Position numbers and translations under genes: made by a program
Shown: positions 33,182-34,247 of the stretch, one piece after another
Numbering within the stretch: the first letter of the stretch is position 1
How the letters are laid out: each line of letters begins with the position of its first letter
Assembly: GCA_031285905.1 (NCBI GenBank)
Contig: JAITVH010000042.1
Location: 1 to 34,247, forward strand
From: Prevotella sp.
GTDB taxonomy: Bacteria; Bacteroidota; Bacteroidia; Bacteroidales; Dysgonomonadaceae
DNA: 34,247 nt
Direction: 5' to 3'
The notes under the pieces: model-generated
What the model was told of the DNA's origin: nothing
What the model saw: the letters and a program-made list of their open reading frames with translations, nothing else
The model's database searches: none

Positions 33182-33889
33182 TTAATTTCTGAGACAGCGA
33201 ACTGTTTGTGTGCCGGATATCATACCACCTATCGATTGTCCTCCGGAAAACGGGAAGCCCACGCCGACAACGGTGTTCGCTCCGGAATTTATATTTCCCA
33301 ATGTGATCCATCCCCCATAATTCATAAAATAATTGCCGTCGGTAAAACTATATACCCCGGTTTTTAATGTGGGTTTATTCCATATTTGTGTATATTCCTG
33401 ATATGTCATCAGGTGATATGTTTTACCTACATTTATTGCATTTGTCTGACAGACATTTCCCGCACTGGCCTGGTCTCCCGTAAAATCCTCACAGTAAATA
33501 TGGTACTCTTTGCTGTCTTGCCCTATTATTGTGTATTCGCATATACATTCTCTATCGAAAAGGTATTCCCATGTGTCTCCACTCCAAGTATATACACCCG
33601 GACAAAGCCCTTCCTTTGGATTTGATTTCAGATTATAAATCATAAGCCCGACATGCAGATCGTCGCCGGAGAATGAAGCTCCCTCGGGTTTGAGGTTGGT
33701 TAAAGACTGAAGATTTACTCTTGGAAGTAGCAAACCTCTTGTGGAGTTTGCTTTTCCTGATCCGTTATCGGTTTCTTTCAAATCGAGCAAAGACCCTAAA
33801 TTGGTATCAAGGTTTGATCCTATTGTTACTTGAGCTGATACTTGAATGCTTAATACAAGCAAAAACAAGAAATAGAATTTATACTTCAT
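33182..33889 (-). CDS. Secreted FISUMP-like surface protein
   Basis: A 235-aa protein from Met 33889 (MKYKFYFLFLLVLSIQVSAQ signal peptide); the longer frame to 33919 adds ten residues before it. The N-terminal half has the Bacteroidota pattern VTIGSNLDTNLGSLLDLKE...RGLLLPRVNLQSLTNL and GLMIYNL...CPGVYTWSGDTWEYL. The C-terminal half (about 135-235) with YHLMTYQEYTQIWNK and the closing VRCLRN resembles the Fibrobacter succinogenes major paralogous domain found in surface proteins. Three or more cysteines may form disulfides. It is the first gene of a two-gene unit with the 1290-aa protein; a TACCTTTG promoter lies 82 bp upstream. Confidence 0.75.
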   Translation of the reverse strand: MKYKFYFLFLLVLSIQVSAQVTIGSNLDTNLGSLLDLKETDNGSGKANSTRGLLLPRVNLQSLTNLKPEGASFSGDDLHVGLMIYNLKSNPKEGLCPGVYTWSGDTWEYLFDRECICEYTIIGQDSKEYHIYCEDFTGDQASAGNVCQTNAINVGKTYHLMTYQEYTQIWNKPTLKTGVYSFTDGNYFMNYGGWITLGNINSGANTVVGVGFPFSGGQSIGGMISGTQTVRCLRN

Positions 33890-33970
33890 ATAGGTAATTG
33901 AGGTGTGTAATACCGACAATATTTTACTAAGCTTGCGTTTTTGTTCTCCTTACTTTCTATCTTTAGCGTA

Positions 33971-33978
33971 CAAAGGTA
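33971..33978 (-). promoter_or_regulatory. Candidate -7 promoter of the surface protein operon
   Basis: Minus-strand TACCTTTG, identical to the prfB -7 element at 6780, 82 bp before the start at 33889. AT-rich DNA lies behind it. Confidence 0.55.
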
Positions 33979-34042
33979 TCTTCTTTTCTGATATAATAAA
34001 AAAAATTATATTAAATATTCATGCTAATCGGCTGAAACTCAT

Positions 34043-34064
34043 ATTTTAACTAAAAAGTAACACC
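34043..34064 (+). repeat. Dispersed repeat TTTTAACTAAAAAGTAACA, partial copy
   Basis: The first half is perfect (TTTTAACTAAAAAGTAACA); the second GTAACA is missing. It lies 19 bp before the inverted TGTCAT repeat. Confidence 0.6.
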
Positions 34065-34082
34065 TTCTAATTTTTTCGTTCT

Positions 34083-34182
34083 TTGTCATTGACTACGTTA
34101 CACTCTGTCGAACGTTGTTTCTGACGACAGGAAGGATCTCCTTACACTCAGATGAGATGCTTCGCTAATCGCTCAGCATGAA
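34083..34182 (-). repeat. TGTCATnnTGA intergenic repeat, copy 2
   Basis: Read on the minus strand: TCATGCTGAGCGAT, GCGAAGCATCTC, AAGGAGATCCTTCC, GTCAG, then after about 30 extra bases the closing AATGACAAAG. It matches copy 1 at 26016-26083 block by block but has an insert before the final ATGACA. Confidence 0.65.
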
Positions 34183-34221
34183 CTGTGTTAATGAGCAAAT
34201 TTATTAACATAATTTTCATTA

Positions 34222-34229
34222 TATATTTG
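34222..34229 (+). promoter_or_regulatory. Promoter-like TATATTTG at the window edge
   Basis: An exact TAnnTTTG match followed by a T-run, 18 bp from the window end; it could drive a gene just outside. Confidence 0.35.
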
Positions 34230-34247
34230 TTTTTTTGTAACAATAGC

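Larger units (their letters stand above)
33890..34247. other. Intergenic end region with repeats and promoters
   Basis: The last 358 bp hold no gene. They contain the minus promoter at 33971, a TTTTAACTAAAAAGTAACA repeat (34043-34064), an inverted TGTCATnnTGA repeat (34083-34182) and a plus-strand TATATTTG element (34222-34229) that may serve a gene beyond the window. Confidence 0.6.

Overview
The window reads as chromosomal DNA of a member of the Bacteroidota, most likely Bacteroidales and possibly a Dysgonomonas-like genus (the genus is inference). The evidence is the gene order ftsX - DUF3098 - uppP - truB - queA - folK, a DUF4421 protein, a large beta-barrel outer-membrane protein with a carboxypeptidase-regulatory-like N-terminus, a BlaI/M56 pair, and many intergenic matches to the Bacteroidota -7 element TAnnTTTG. 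Most genes show no clear Shine-Dalgarno sequence, as expected for the phylum. No rRNA, tRNA, CRISPR array, transposase or phage gene was seen.

Layout. 5-1658 (minus): a CDP-alcohol phosphatidyltransferase-like gene overlapping a HAD hydrolase-like gene; both lack an expected catalytic aspartate. 1659-2444: a long repeat-bearing intergenic region. 2445-6720 (plus): a compact housekeeping operon for cell division (ftsX), lipid-carrier recycling (uppP), tRNA modification (truB, queA) and folate synthesis (folK). 6828-7941: prfB, complete only through a programmed +1 frameshift. 8078-10849: a secreted S9 peptidase. 11045-14844: a BlaI/M56 regulatory locus with signs of decay and duplication: the M56 gene is frameshifted before its C-terminal domain, and a second gene, beyond a small secreted NTF2-like gene, carries only the C-terminal part of such a sensor. 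15011-16056: a possible 25-aa ORF and coaA, which abuts a convergent two-DTG aspartyl protease. 17443-18507: galM. 18508-19061: a repeat cluster and a truncated nucleotidyltransferase. 19094-20020: DUF4421 protein. 20456-25898 (minus): pbpC, a VOC protein and ftsK. 26337-29138: outer-membrane beta-barrel protein. 29270-33889 (minus): a two-gene set of secreted surface proteins.

The housekeeping genes are ordinary. The unusual content is mostly between genes. At least four families of short repeats recur: long palindromes starting GTAGGGGCGAAT, an inverted-repeat (MITE-like) element with GTGTCAAAAG ends plus a solo arm, a direct repeat TTTTAACTAAAAAGTAACA in about five copies, and a TGTCATnnTGA element in two opposite orientations. 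Several clear hairpin terminators separate the transcription units.
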